Position numbers and translations under genes: made by a program | Shown here: piece by piece, positions 19,501-28,004 of the stretch | Position numbering within the stretch: position 1 is the stretch's first letter | Layout: the number at the start of each line of letters is the position of its first letter | The notes under the pieces: model-generated | Database searches by the model: none | Seen by the model: the letters and a program-made list of their open reading frames with translations, nothing else | What the model was told of the DNA's origin: nothing | Source of the DNA: CAHJXF01 sp038225855 | Lineage (GTDB): Bacteria > Pseudomonadota > Gammaproteobacteria > Burkholderiales > Burkholderiaceae_D | Length of the DNA: 64,000 bases | Assembly: GCA_038225855.1 (NCBI GenBank) | Contig: JBBRQU010000013.1 | Coordinates: 25,337 to 89,336 of the forward strand | Direction: 5' to 3'

Positions 19501-20053
19501 CTCGATGCTGGTGCTGTTGGTACGCGGGCAATTGCTCGAGCGTTTTCCAACGCTTTCGGTCTATGCGTATCCGTTCGAACCCCTCAATCGCGCCGACACG
19601 AGACCGGGCGCCACTGCCCCCCACAAGGACGGCGTGGATCCCGAAATGATCCCTTCGAAAATGATCTTTCCGGTCCTGCGCGGTCACCTCAACCAGGACA
19701 TCAGCTACATCGGTTTCCCGATCGATCCGAACCCCGAAAATATCGTGAACTACTTCTTCATCATCGAAGAGCACATGACCGAGCCGCGCTTCGGTTTCGA
19801 TGAGCCCGATCCCGATCCCCAGCACGTCGACGAGGGAAACCCCCATGGGTGGCTCGACATCGACTGGAAGGAAGTCGACGTCAGGGGCGGCAAGTATTTC
19901 GGAAGCGGGCAACTCAAGCTGGCCTCGCCTGCGACGGGCGATCGCTGGATCGATCCGCATGCGGCGACCGTCGCCGATGCCCTGCTGCAACGGCCCTTTC
20001 GCGGCTACTGGAAGGGCGAGCAATTGAAGATGCCGAAGCCACCGCCGAAATAG
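16514..20053 (+). CDS. Giant uncharacterised protein, second gene of the four-gene cluster
   Basis: A 1179-residue soluble protein of unknown function. It opens MTIPYRFAPWARRGLARAH and has an N-terminal beta-rich part with LRPWLVLVVVERAQV near residue 120. Around residues 940-975 is a strongly patterned segment, GANHEMGRELLWQGFPTDQR followed by GTPFQHFW. After it come LLVRGQLLERFPTLSVYAYP and, near residue 1070, DISYIGFPIDPNP. I remember sentences like these from unannotated proteins in many bacteria but know of no function. There is no signal peptide, membrane helix or nucleotide-binding motif. The start at 16514 has GGAG seven bases upstream and lies 100 bp after the previous gene. The frame reads open 126 codons further, into the preceding gene, but with an Arg-rich non-protein composition. 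Confidence 0.7.
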   Translation: MTIPYRFAPWARRGLARAHANPDAANAPLATRPRINVGLTLQAKRDGVATTVVSGTVNLALYGPADVIGIDQRLIVRTDPKPDVTNFEPNYLAIVDFDPPDFPWLLTSARANDTQHLRPWLVLVVVERAQVAPPSLVAGRPLPSIKLTSAQVKSELPDLGESWLWAHTQAISEIVADSAVVADTSEQRKRLIQDHHDQLSREMNASPARNISRLICPRRLEPQKRYVACVVPATDGGRLRGLHQPFAGDKLGPAWTRAQVDDLELPVYYHWEFSTSPEGDIESLARLIRTPQKYAGDADLIGQLEHIGQQVVTVDGDHLLYDGKIAGRTVFEGAMVSLNFRPEPEDEFRDKLVTILNSGHDTGPQGAPAADKVPTLSPPIYGEHAAKRHVVDGSRMKSDWLNGLNLQPRYRLAAGWGAEVVRQNQDEFMQAAWEQVGEVLAAERALSLARLSHDVLKRIQARHLDRLSPERLLAVMAPSRARIKLAPDESLYGRMAGATLPQELFDGAMRRLTSARRPTFRMAQWRERNLAALARPSITLQMNALVATFANASKNLDAIDPNRFVPDGLTGSRSYDAVPLPANLATLVDLKLHIGLDVTMTGAQLKAIQQQNVALRKEALATKKTPPAMGDVWHEGLLTETHARRFAELQSLSSQPLEGDIARLIQQSSKRGTEGVLLSVQDGKVTSQALRIDARSGALKAYGSALTATRGGRAVKGARLAASTIAAVPRGALKLYGNTAVFTSLPPSTLGQGGEAVHIGLAGPGDFSIVKDRVGGDGVLTITMPPALKDRATLGRYSDAFRNYRDMVAPPAASVITLTAVDFATAAAAAALRSRADPAQTVPARLASMLTLGGQSLPWTGGALSNAFIGTRLDPKSIVSQRYSIPRTFDRVMAYPHLLTPLSRKLEKLAPEVFLPGVGVLPNNFIMALQTNPRFIEALMLGANHEMGRELLWQGFPTDQRGTPFQHFWQRLDPKVDIEQIDHWNDRPLGAQREEDSMLVLLVRGQLLERFPTLSVYAYPFEPLNRADTRPGATAPHKDGVDPEMIPSKMIFPVLRGHLNQDISYIGFPIDPNPENIVNYFFIIEEHMTEPRFGFDEPDPDPQHVDEGNPHGWLDIDWKEVDVRGGKYFGSGQLKLASPATGDRWIDPHAATVADALLQRPFRGYWKGEQLKMPKPPPK

Positions 20054-20105
20054 TCAGCGCTTCCAACCAGCACGACCAGCGCACGAACCAACCAGGACGC
20101 GAGCC

Positions 20106-23100
20106 ATGCCCCGCATCGATCTCGATTTGAGCAGCCTTGAGGCGGCGCGCAAGTTGCTGCAGCAATCGATCGCGGATCAACGCGCGCTCGACCTGCAGTT
20201 GACCAACGACAAGGCCGAGCTCGACGCGGCGGTGGCTGCCGGTGAATCACCCAACTTCACGGTGCCGATTCAGGTGCGCATCGAGGAGCGCAGCGCCGAG
20301 CGCTCGGCGCTGGTCGGCAAGCAACGCGAACTTCAGGCGCGCATCGATGCCCTCGCCAACGGCCTGTTGCTGCAACAGGACCCGGAGCGCATGGCCGCGA
20401 GCATGGACGGGCATCAACCGATCGCGTTGTTGCCGATGCGCATCGAGACGCGCTATTTCCCGCAGCCGAAAAATCTGGTCGATCGCCTGCGCATTCGCGT
20501 CTATCCCGATGACGTCAACACCATCGAGCACGTGCCCGCCCTGACGCCGGCGGAACAGCAGGGCGGCGCCGAATACTGGACCGCACGCTTCACCCATCAC
20601 GATGACGAAGCCGCGCGCGTGCTGCGCGACCTGACGCTTGCCTTCGGCCGCGGCCGCGCCGCGTGGATCGTGCGCGTCATGACGCCCGACAACGCCATTC
20701 CCGCGGCGGATGCCGACCCGCAACTGGAAAATCATCCGCAGTTTCCCAAGAACGAAGTCATCGATGCGCGCGCCAAGACCACGCGCGCGGTATTGCTGCC
20801 CGATCGCTGGTGCGCGATCGGCTATGCGTCAGGCCGGCGCGAAGTGTTTCGCAAGTGGGGCGAGCGCATTCCCGACGAGTTGCTGCTCTCCCCCGATTGG
20901 CTCTCGACCGACGACCCCGAAGCCATGCTCGGCGGCGAGCGCGCGTGGCTGGTCGATTTCGATGCCGCACTTGTCAAGGGGATGGCGATCGAAATCACGC
21001 AACGCGAGGTCAACGAGTTCGCGTTGCGTCATCACTCGCCGCTGAAATTCAATCTCGCAAACGACACGCTCGAGCGTCTGGTGATCGTCGGCCTCGAATG
21101 GACCAAGAGCGCGGAAGACAGCGCGGCCGACCTCGCGGATCTCTTCGCCGCGCATCGCGATTCCAGCGGTCTGGGCTTCGTGCCCCTCGGCACACCGACC
21201 AACAACACCGAGGCCGCGCCTGCGGGCTACAGCCCCAGCCACGAGCGCATACCGCCGGCTCCTCCCGCGTCCGGCGCGGCATTGCCCAATGAGCAGGACG
21301 CGCTGCAACTGTTGAGGTGGGCGTTGGGCATCGCACCCGAGACCCTGCCCGCGGACAACATCGCCAATGCGCATCTGGCCGAGCAGCGCACCGCGCTGCA
21401 CATGATGAACGCTCTATGGCGCGGAACCTTCGGTCATTACCTGAGCGAGCTCTGGGGCCTGCCGCGCGGCGATGATGGAAACCCGAGAAAGCCGACGATG
21501 TATGGCTTGCGTCGTTATGCGGTGGCCCATGTGCGCCCGACCGGCGCACTGCCTATCGTGCGCATCCACAAGCAGCCCTACGGAATTTTGCCGGTGGTCG
21601 GCAGGCGCTTCGTCGATCCGGGCGGGTCGGTGGTCGAGACCAGCATCGCGAAGGTCGTCGGCGTGTTGCGTCCGATGTGGGAAATCGCGAGCGCCGCGGT
21701 GCCGCTGATGAAGGATGGCAACGTCCTCAAGGCCAAGGACATCCTGCAGATGGCGCCGTGGTCGCAACAAGCGTTCTATCGCGACAAGGAAGCCGACAAG
21801 AACTTTTGCAGTACATCGCGGCTCGTTCCCGATCCACCGCCATCGCCCCGCGAAATACTCGTCAAACAAATTCTCACGGCCGTGGGCGTGAGCGACTTCG
21901 CGTCGGTACACATCTTCGGCTGCAGCGACTTCCGCATCGATCCTCCCTACACACACGCCGAACTCGCGGGCGTGCCGTGGGTGCTCGCCGACGACAAGAA
22001 TCCCATCAAGGAGGCGCCCGACGATGCGACTCTCGCAGCGCCGCACAACAACTATCTCGAGGCGATCGCCAAGCTGTCGATCGAGCGACTCGCGCTGGCA
22101 GCGTCCGATCTCTACCGCAGCCAGTCCGGGCCTTCCCTGCTGGAAGCCTTGATCTCGTACTCGGTGCAAAAGGAACAGGGCGATGCGGCCGAGACTTACG
22201 GCATGTACAGCGGAGCGATCGACAAGGTCCTTTCGACGGCGACGACCCGCATGCCGTATGTTGAAGCTGCACTCGAGAACGAAGCGATGTTCACGGTGCA
22301 GACCCACAAGGAATTGATGAACGTGTCGATTGCATCGGTGACGGGAACGACGACGTTGGGCGACCACATCGCCAACGCGTTCGTGGGACGGTCGCTTGCG
22401 ATCGGGCAAGGTCATGCGGTCTTCGCCGCCACCGACCTCGTCGGCCTGGTCGCGGATCTCGACCCTCCGGTGCGCGATCTGGGCACCGTCAACGCCAGCC
22501 TCGACTATCTTTCGCGCCGCACGGTCGGCGAACTGAACATCGCATTTCGCAGCACGCTCGATACGTTTTCGTATCGGCTCGATGCGTGGATCGCGGCGCG
22601 CGCGCATCGAAGGCTCGAACAGATGCGCGACCGAAAACCCGGCGGCATCTATATCGGCGGCTTCGCGTGGGTGGAGAACCTCAAGGCCGATTCGCGCCCC
22701 GACAGCGAGGGCCACTTGCTCGCACCGTCACCGGGTCAGGCGGCAAGCGCGGCGATCATGCGCAGCGGCTTCATGGCCAATCACGAACAAGGGGTTTTCG
22801 ATATCGCGCTCGACTCGCATCGCACGCGGCGCGCACTCGACATCCTGCAGGGTCTCACGCGCGACCAGCCGCTTGCGGCGCTCTACGGGTACCGCATCGA
22901 GCGTGGTCTGCGCGATGCCTTGCTCGGCAAGTTCATCTGGCCGTTGCGCATGGCGTTTCCATGGCGACCCGCGGGCGCAGAACTAAACGATGAGCCGAAG
23001 GAAGCCGTCGGCGCGCGCGACGTGGTCGATGGCAGCGCCTTGATGGAAGCATGGGAGAACGGCACGCCCGCGGTTCGCACACGTCTCGAGGCTGCGCTGA

Positions 23101-25109
23101 AGTTCATCGGACAACTGCCGCCGAGCGCAGACGACACGAAGAAACTTGCGGCAGTCATGCAGAACGCGCTCGATCTCAAGGACAGCGTGAGCGATCTGTT
23201 GATGGCCGAAGGCACGCATCAGATCGTGCAGGGCAATCTCGAACGCGCGGGCGCGGCGATGGCGATCGTCGACAAGCAGTCGCTACCCATCGAGACTCAG
23301 GTCAATCGCACGCCGCGCGGCGGCGCGAGTTATACGCAGCGGCTCGCCGTGTTGTGCCCCGAGCCTGCCCGGGGCTGGCCGGAAGACCGACGCTCGAGCG
23401 CCGAACCCGGCGTCAATGCGTGGTTGGCGAAGATGCTCGGCGACCCCGCGCGCTATCGCTTCGTCGCGCACGTGCATCGGCGCGATCCCGAAGCCCGCGC
23501 CGACGATGCGCGCGACCGGATCGACGTCGAGCCTGTTGTCGTCGCATGGAACGCGCTCGGCTTGTCTCCGCTGTCGGCGGTGATGATGGCCGGCAGCGTG
23601 TCCACGCCGCGTCTGTCGGGCGGCAAAGAATCCGGCGAGACCGGCTTTCGCAGCGCGCTCGTCGCGGCACTGACGCACAACCTCGCGGACCCCGCAGCGG
23701 TGATCGGCCTCGACATTCAGCAGGAAGGCGATGCGCCCGACACGCTCGGTCTGGGCGACTTCGAAGCCCTGGCGATGACCTTGAAGGGCGTGCTCGACAA
23801 GTCGCGGCCGGTCACGCGCAAAGACCTCGTGCGACCCGACGATCCCATCGAGAGGACCCTGCAGGACGATGCGATTGCACACGGCGTGTCGCCCGACGAA
23901 GGCGAATATCCCGGCGTCGATCTGATCGAGATCGAGACGCGGGCCGACGAGTTGGTCCTCAAGTTCGACGTGGCCGGTCAGGCCTTGCTTGCCTCGGTGG
24001 GCGCCGACGCGTTGCTTGCCGCGCTCGCGGATTTCACCGACATTCTTCCGCCATCGGCGTGGCCGGCAGAAGTGCTCGCGATCGATGCACGCAACGCCGA
24101 CCCGGCCGGGCGCGACGCGCGCGCGACCGCAGCAGTGCCCGCACTACAGACATGGTTCGATGCAAGACTCGAGGCCGTCAATGCCGGTCCGCCGCTACTC
24201 GACAAGAAAGTACCGGCGACCCACGCGCAACGGGTTCAGCATGCGATCGATCGCATCAAGCTTGTGCTTGGCAAGGACTTCCCGGTACTGCCGCGTTGCA
24301 GCCTCGGCCCGTATGCAAGCGGCTTCAACGCATCGCTCGCCGAACAGGACGCGCTGACTGTCGGGGATCGGTGGTGCGTCAACGGATGGCTCACGCGCAT
24401 GGCGCGCGTGCGCGATGGAAGCGATCGCTTTGCGGCCGCGATGTCCGCGCACGAGGCGCTATGCGAGCCGGCGCATGAGGGCGACTTCAAGCTCGTGCAA
24501 TTCCCCTATCGCGCCAAACAGATCTGGGCGGCGCTGCCCGAAGCCTGGCGCGAAGATGCGGGCACGCCGTTCGATCCGACGCAGGCGCCCGAAGAGCTGC
24601 ACGACTTTCTCGCGGCACGGCCGGGTGCGCCTTACAAGGACATCCATCGCGCCGCGCCCGATCTGGCGATCGCGTTTCACACGCCCGGCGGCCTCGACGG
24701 ACTGGACAAGGATCAGCGAATCGCGGGCATGGTCTGCGACGAATGGCCCGAGTTCGTTCCCGATCCGTTCCAGACCGCGGGCATCGGCTTTCATTACGAC
24801 GCGCCGGGTGCCCGGCCGCCGCAGAGCATTCTTCTGGCGTTGCCGCCGCGACTCGATCAGGACGCGTGGGACTTCGACGATGTCGTCGATGTGATCCACG
24901 AAGCCTTCGATCTCGCCCGCCTGCGCGGCGTGAGCCCGAAAGAATTCGGCGGTGGGCTCGGCGCCCTGCTGCCCGCCAGCTATCTGCCGCAGACCTACAC
25001 CACCGATCTGCCGAGCGTGCAATTGCTCGAGATGCAGCGCGAAGCGCGCAAGCGTTTCGCGTCGTCGTCGCTGAGCAAGGGCGCCGCGTTGACGCTCGGA
25101 AAAGTCTGA
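20106..25109 (+). CDS. Giant uncharacterised protein (1667 aa), third gene of the four-gene cluster
   Basis: The largest protein in the window, 1667 residues, soluble and of unknown function. Residues about 8-95 are predicted coiled coil (LEAARKLLQQSIADQRALDL and RSALVGKQRELQARIDALAN). A domain with PIALLPMRIETRYFP near residue 105 follows. Near residues 467-500 is the patterned segment VAHVRPTGALPIVRIHKQPY followed by GILPVVGRRF. The C-terminal part includes PPQSILLALPPR near residue 1570. I see no Walker motif, protease motif, signal peptide or membrane helix. It starts 52 bp after the previous gene with AGGA upstream of the ATG. The cluster context suggests it is a structural partner of its neighbours; that is inference only. 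Confidence 0.7.
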   Translation: MPRIDLDLSSLEAARKLLQQSIADQRALDLQLTNDKAELDAAVAAGESPNFTVPIQVRIEERSAERSALVGKQRELQARIDALANGLLLQQDPERMAASMDGHQPIALLPMRIETRYFPQPKNLVDRLRIRVYPDDVNTIEHVPALTPAEQQGGAEYWTARFTHHDDEAARVLRDLTLAFGRGRAAWIVRVMTPDNAIPAADADPQLENHPQFPKNEVIDARAKTTRAVLLPDRWCAIGYASGRREVFRKWGERIPDELLLSPDWLSTDDPEAMLGGERAWLVDFDAALVKGMAIEITQREVNEFALRHHSPLKFNLANDTLERLVIVGLEWTKSAEDSAADLADLFAAHRDSSGLGFVPLGTPTNNTEAAPAGYSPSHERIPPAPPASGAALPNEQDALQLLRWALGIAPETLPADNIANAHLAEQRTALHMMNALWRGTFGHYLSELWGLPRGDDGNPRKPTMYGLRRYAVAHVRPTGALPIVRIHKQPYGILPVVGRRFVDPGGSVVETSIAKVVGVLRPMWEIASAAVPLMKDGNVLKAKDILQMAPWSQQAFYRDKEADKNFCSTSRLVPDPPPSPREILVKQILTAVGVSDFASVHIFGCSDFRIDPPYTHAELAGVPWVLADDKNPIKEAPDDATLAAPHNNYLEAIAKLSIERLALAASDLYRSQSGPSLLEALISYSVQKEQGDAAETYGMYSGAIDKVLSTATTRMPYVEAALENEAMFTVQTHKELMNVSIASVTGTTTLGDHIANAFVGRSLAIGQGHAVFAATDLVGLVADLDPPVRDLGTVNASLDYLSRRTVGELNIAFRSTLDTFSYRLDAWIAARAHRRLEQMRDRKPGGIYIGGFAWVENLKADSRPDSEGHLLAPSPGQAASAAIMRSGFMANHEQGVFDIALDSHRTRRALDILQGLTRDQPLAALYGYRIERGLRDALLGKFIWPLRMAFPWRPAGAELNDEPKEAVGARDVVDGSALMEAWENGTPAVRTRLEAALKFIGQLPPSADDTKKLAAVMQNALDLKDSVSDLLMAEGTHQIVQGNLERAGAAMAIVDKQSLPIETQVNRTPRGGASYTQRLAVLCPEPARGWPEDRRSSAEPGVNAWLAKMLGDPARYRFVAHVHRRDPEARADDARDRIDVEPVVVAWNALGLSPLSAVMMAGSVSTPRLSGGKESGETGFRSALVAALTHNLADPAAVIGLDIQQEGDAPDTLGLGDFEALAMTLKGVLDKSRPVTRKDLVRPDDPIERTLQDDAIAHGVSPDEGEYPGVDLIEIETRADELVLKFDVAGQALLASVGADALLAALADFTDILPPSAWPAEVLAIDARNADPAGRDARATAAVPALQTWFDARLEAVNAGPPLLDKKVPATHAQRVQHAIDRIKLVLGKDFPVLPRCSLGPYASGFNASLAEQDALTVGDRWCVNGWLTRMARVRDGSDRFAAAMSAHEALCEPAHEGDFKLVQFPYRAKQIWAALPEAWREDAGTPFDPTQAPEELHDFLAARPGAPYKDIHRAAPDLAIAFHTPGGLDGLDKDQRIAGMVCDEWPEFVPDPFQTAGIGFHYDAPGARPPQSILLALPPRLDQDAWDFDDVVDVIHEAFDLARLRGVSPKEFGGGLGALLPASYLPQTYTTDLPSVQLLEMQREARKRFASSSLSKGAALTLGKV

Positions 25110-25126
25110 CGGGTCGGGAGACGACG

Positions 25127-27064
25127 ATGGCCTATTACTTCAGCAAGGACAAGGCGTCACTCCGGATCGTTCACGAGAAAATTCCCTCGATCACCGGCGC
25201 GACGCGACTCGAAACCCTGCCGACCTCGATCGGCATGTTGACGGGGCTTCAGGCGCCGCTCGGCGACCCGCTGTGGATGCTGTCGCGTCAATGGCAGTTC
25301 AACGAATTCCAGGGCGAAGACGCAGGCACGCCGCTGCGCATCCGGTTCAATGTGCGCGGCACGGCGATCGATGCATTTCGTTCCGGGGCCGACGATCAGG
25401 GACAGTGGACATCGCTCGATGATGTGCAGGCCGGCGCCCGCGGCGTCCCCATCGAAACGCGCGTCGAGGCCGAAGCCGTGTGGCGCGGGCACCCGCGCTT
25501 GTGCGGCGAAGCCGGCATGTATGCGCTGCGGATGGCGAGTGATTCGGTACGCGCCAAGCTGCTGGCTGCCTATCCGCTGGGGCTCGAGCAGCCCAGCGAT
25601 CCCGACGCCGATCAGGCCGGTCTGTTGTGGTCCGTCTTGTTCAATCATCGAACCATCGACACGATCGAACTGGCCCGCGACCTGCGACAGCTCAAGGGTG
25701 CGGGCAATGAGAGCGACGTCCCCGCAAGATTGAATCTCGATCCCGCTGACGACCCGGGTGCGTGCAGGGCGATGCTTGAGCGCTGGCTCGCGTGGCTCGA
25801 TGCGCTCGTCTTCGAAGGCGACGGCGCACGGCCCGATGCAACCAATCCCTCGTGGCAGCGCAACCGCATGGAATACGCATTCTCGCTGCGGGCGGGCGAC
25901 GTCGCGTTGCGCGCGGACGAATACACTGATGGTCATCTCGACTGGGATGACTTTCGCGCGAGCGCGCCCGATCAGCCGGTCGAGCGCATCGAGCAAGTGT
26001 TTTCGGTCGCAGCACGCCATCCTTCGCCGGTTCGATATCCCGGCATGCCGGCCGAACGCTATTGGGAATTCGAAGACGGCAACGTCAACTTTGCCGGCGC
26101 CGAAGCGGGCATCACCGATCTGTTGCGGATGTGCGTGACCGAGTTCGCGCTGACCTTCGGCAACGACTGGTTCGTCGTGCCGGTGCGCTTGCCAGTCGGA
26201 TGGCTCTACCAGGTGAACGACTTCGTGATCACCGACAGCTTCGGCATCGCCTCGTCGGCGAACGCGATCGAGAAACCCGACGGCATGCAGTGGACCATGT
26301 ATTCGCTCACCGCCGATGCGAATCTGCAGGGGCGCGTGCAGCATGCGATGCTCCTGCCCGACAGCCTCGACGGGGTTCAGGAAGGCGCGGTGCTCGAAGA
26401 GACGCTGCTCGCGCGCGACGAGATGGCCAATCTCGCCTGGGCGATCGAGAAGAAGGTGCAAGGTGTTTCGGGCGAGCCGCTCGATCGCGATCTCGAAGCG
26501 CGAGCCCTCGCCTTCCAGCAGCAGATTGCTCTCGATAAGCAGCCCGACAGTCCGCAACTGATCTATCGGCTCGCGACGCCAGTGCCTGCCAACTGGACGC
26601 CGCTGTTGCCGGTGCGCGACCCGGCCCTGAACTTGAACGACCCGCTGGCGATCCGCCTCGCGCGCGCGGGCATGAAGCGCTTCTATCCCGATGCGACGGT
26701 CGAGGTCATGGGCGGGGACGTCGATCCTCACTACGCGGACTTCCTCGCTCTGCTCGACAAGCAGACTCACTTCATCACGAAGTTGCCGGTCGCGGACGGC
26801 TTGCGCACCTATGTCTTCTATCCGCGCGGATGGCTGTTGCGTCGCGACCCCGATCGGCCGATCGATCCGCTGGACCCCGAAGACAAGCTGGTCATCGAAG
26901 AGGAAGAGGTGCCGCGCATCGGCGCGACCTTGAAGCGCAAGTTTCAATACGCGCGCAGCAGCGACGGCCGCAGTTGGCTATGGATAGGCCGCAGCAAGAT
27001 CGCGGGCCGCGGCGAAGCCGCGAGTCATTTGCGATTCGATGTAGCGGTGAAGAAGATGCGCTAG
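25127..27064 (+). CDS. Uncharacterised 645-aa protein, fourth gene of the four-gene cluster
   Basis: A 645-residue protein of unknown function. Residues about 40-68 read TGLQAPLGDPLWMLSRQWQF then NEFQGEDAGTP, a distinctive Trp/Gln-rich motif that I associate with unannotated proteins elsewhere. Near residue 355 is FGNDWFVVPVRLPVGWLYQV. The end is basic and globular. There is no signal peptide or membrane segment. The start at 25127 has GGGAG eight bases upstream and lies 17 bp after the stop of the 1667-aa gene, the tightest spacing in the cluster, which argues for co-transcription. A hydrolase gene begins 27 bp downstream and may be the tail of the operon. Confidence 0.7.
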   Translation: MAYYFSKDKASLRIVHEKIPSITGATRLETLPTSIGMLTGLQAPLGDPLWMLSRQWQFNEFQGEDAGTPLRIRFNVRGTAIDAFRSGADDQGQWTSLDDVQAGARGVPIETRVEAEAVWRGHPRLCGEAGMYALRMASDSVRAKLLAAYPLGLEQPSDPDADQAGLLWSVLFNHRTIDTIELARDLRQLKGAGNESDVPARLNLDPADDPGACRAMLERWLAWLDALVFEGDGARPDATNPSWQRNRMEYAFSLRAGDVALRADEYTDGHLDWDDFRASAPDQPVERIEQVFSVAARHPSPVRYPGMPAERYWEFEDGNVNFAGAEAGITDLLRMCVTEFALTFGNDWFVVPVRLPVGWLYQVNDFVITDSFGIASSANAIEKPDGMQWTMYSLTADANLQGRVQHAMLLPDSLDGVQEGAVLEETLLARDEMANLAWAIEKKVQGVSGEPLDRDLEARALAFQQQIALDKQPDSPQLIYRLATPVPANWTPLLPVRDPALNLNDPLAIRLARAGMKRFYPDATVEVMGGDVDPHYADFLALLDKQTHFITKLPVADGLRTYVFYPRGWLLRRDPDRPIDPLDPEDKLVIEEEEVPRIGATLKRKFQYARSSDGRSWLWIGRSKIAGRGEAASHLRFDVAVKKMR

Positions 27065-27091
27065 CCCGCACTGTCGCGCGCAGCATCGTCC

Positions 27092-27868
27092 ATGCCCGTC
27101 GAACTCGCATTCGAAGAATCGGGCGACGGCTCGCCCGTCGTGGTGATGCACGGGCTCTTCGGATCGAGCACCAACTGGCGTCGCATCGCGCGCGCTCTCT
27201 CGAATCGACATCGGGTGATCAGCGTGGACTTGCGCAATCACGGCCGCTCACCGTGGGCCGCGACGATGTCGTATCGCGAAATGACCGAAGACCTGATTGC
27301 ACTGATCGACAGTCTCGGCTTGCAGAAGCTCGACGTGCTCGGACACAGCATGGGCGGCAAGGTCGCGATGGCGCTTGCGCTCACCGAGCCGCAGCGCGTC
27401 GGTCGGCTGATCGTGGTGGACATCGCGCCGATCTCCTACGGCGATCGCTTCTCCTCATACACGCAGGCGATGCGCGGCATCGACACGATGGCCGCGACCA
27501 GTCGCGACGAAGTGCAGCGCGCGTTGAATCGAAGCATTCCCGACGCAGGCACGGTCGGCTTCCTGATGCAGAACCTGGTTCGACACAACGAGCAATACGA
27601 CTGGCGCATCAACCTGCCCGCGTTGTCGTCCGCGATGGGCGAACTCGGCTCCTTCCCCCCCGAGCTCGAAGGCATGGTCTTCAACGGCCCGACGACGCTG
27701 ATCACCGCCGCGCGTTCCGACTACGTGTCGCACGAAGACCGCGCCCTGTTTCGCGACTACTTTCCGAAAGCACGCTTCGTCGATATCCCCGATGCGGGGC
27801 ATTGGGTGCATGCCGATCGCCCAGAAGAATTCGTCGCCGCGGTTCGCGAAGCGCTCGGAGATTCGTGA
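27092..27868 (+). CDS. Alpha/beta-fold hydrolase, YbfF-like esterase
   Basis: A 258-residue alpha/beta hydrolase. The oxyanion motif is HGLFGSSTNW, the nucleophile elbow is GHSMGG (Ser about 91), the acid is in ITAARSDYVS and the catalytic His is in AGHWVHADRPEEF near the end. The sequence VISVDLRNHGRSP resembles YbfF and its mitochondrial relative ABHD11, which are small acyl esterases. The substrate is unknown. It lies 27 bp downstream of the giant-gene cluster in the same direction, so it may be transcribed with it. It may equally be a housekeeping gene placed there by chance. Confidence 0.85.
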   Translation: MPVELAFEESGDGSPVVVMHGLFGSSTNWRRIARALSNRHRVISVDLRNHGRSPWAATMSYREMTEDLIALIDSLGLQKLDVLGHSMGGKVAMALALTEPQRVGRLIVVDIAPISYGDRFSSYTQAMRGIDTMAATSRDEVQRALNRSIPDAGTVGFLMQNLVRHNEQYDWRINLPALSSAMGELGSFPPELEGMVFNGPTTLITAARSDYVSHEDRALFRDYFPKARFVDIPDAGHWVHADRPEEFVAAVREALGDS

Positions 27869-27930
27869 TCGGACGAGCCGCGTGAACGGCAAAAAAAAAG
27901 TTGTCGCCGGCACGTGAATCGAGGCTAAAT

Positions 27931-27966
27931 GCCGAAAGCTCGGCCGAAAGCTCGTCCGATAGTTCG
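27931..27966. repeat. Three 12-bp tandem repeats before the cytochrome/molybdoprotein operon
   Basis: GCCGAAAGCTCG occurs twice in direct tandem (27931-27942, 27943-27954), followed by a diverged third unit TCCGATAGTTCG (27955-27966). They sit 39-74 bp upstream of the cytochrome b561 start. They could be regulator binding sites or chance low-complexity sequence. A run of nine A lies just upstream of them. Confidence 0.5.
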
Positions 27967-28004
27967 CGACGCTCGGCAAGTGCAGGTTGATCTCGGAGAC
28001 CACC

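Noticed and set aside
13096..27064. The giant-gene cluster as a contractile injection system or prophage
   Set aside because: I see no sheath, tube, baseplate, AAA ATPase, terminase or lysis gene. The proteins lack the motifs of those families.
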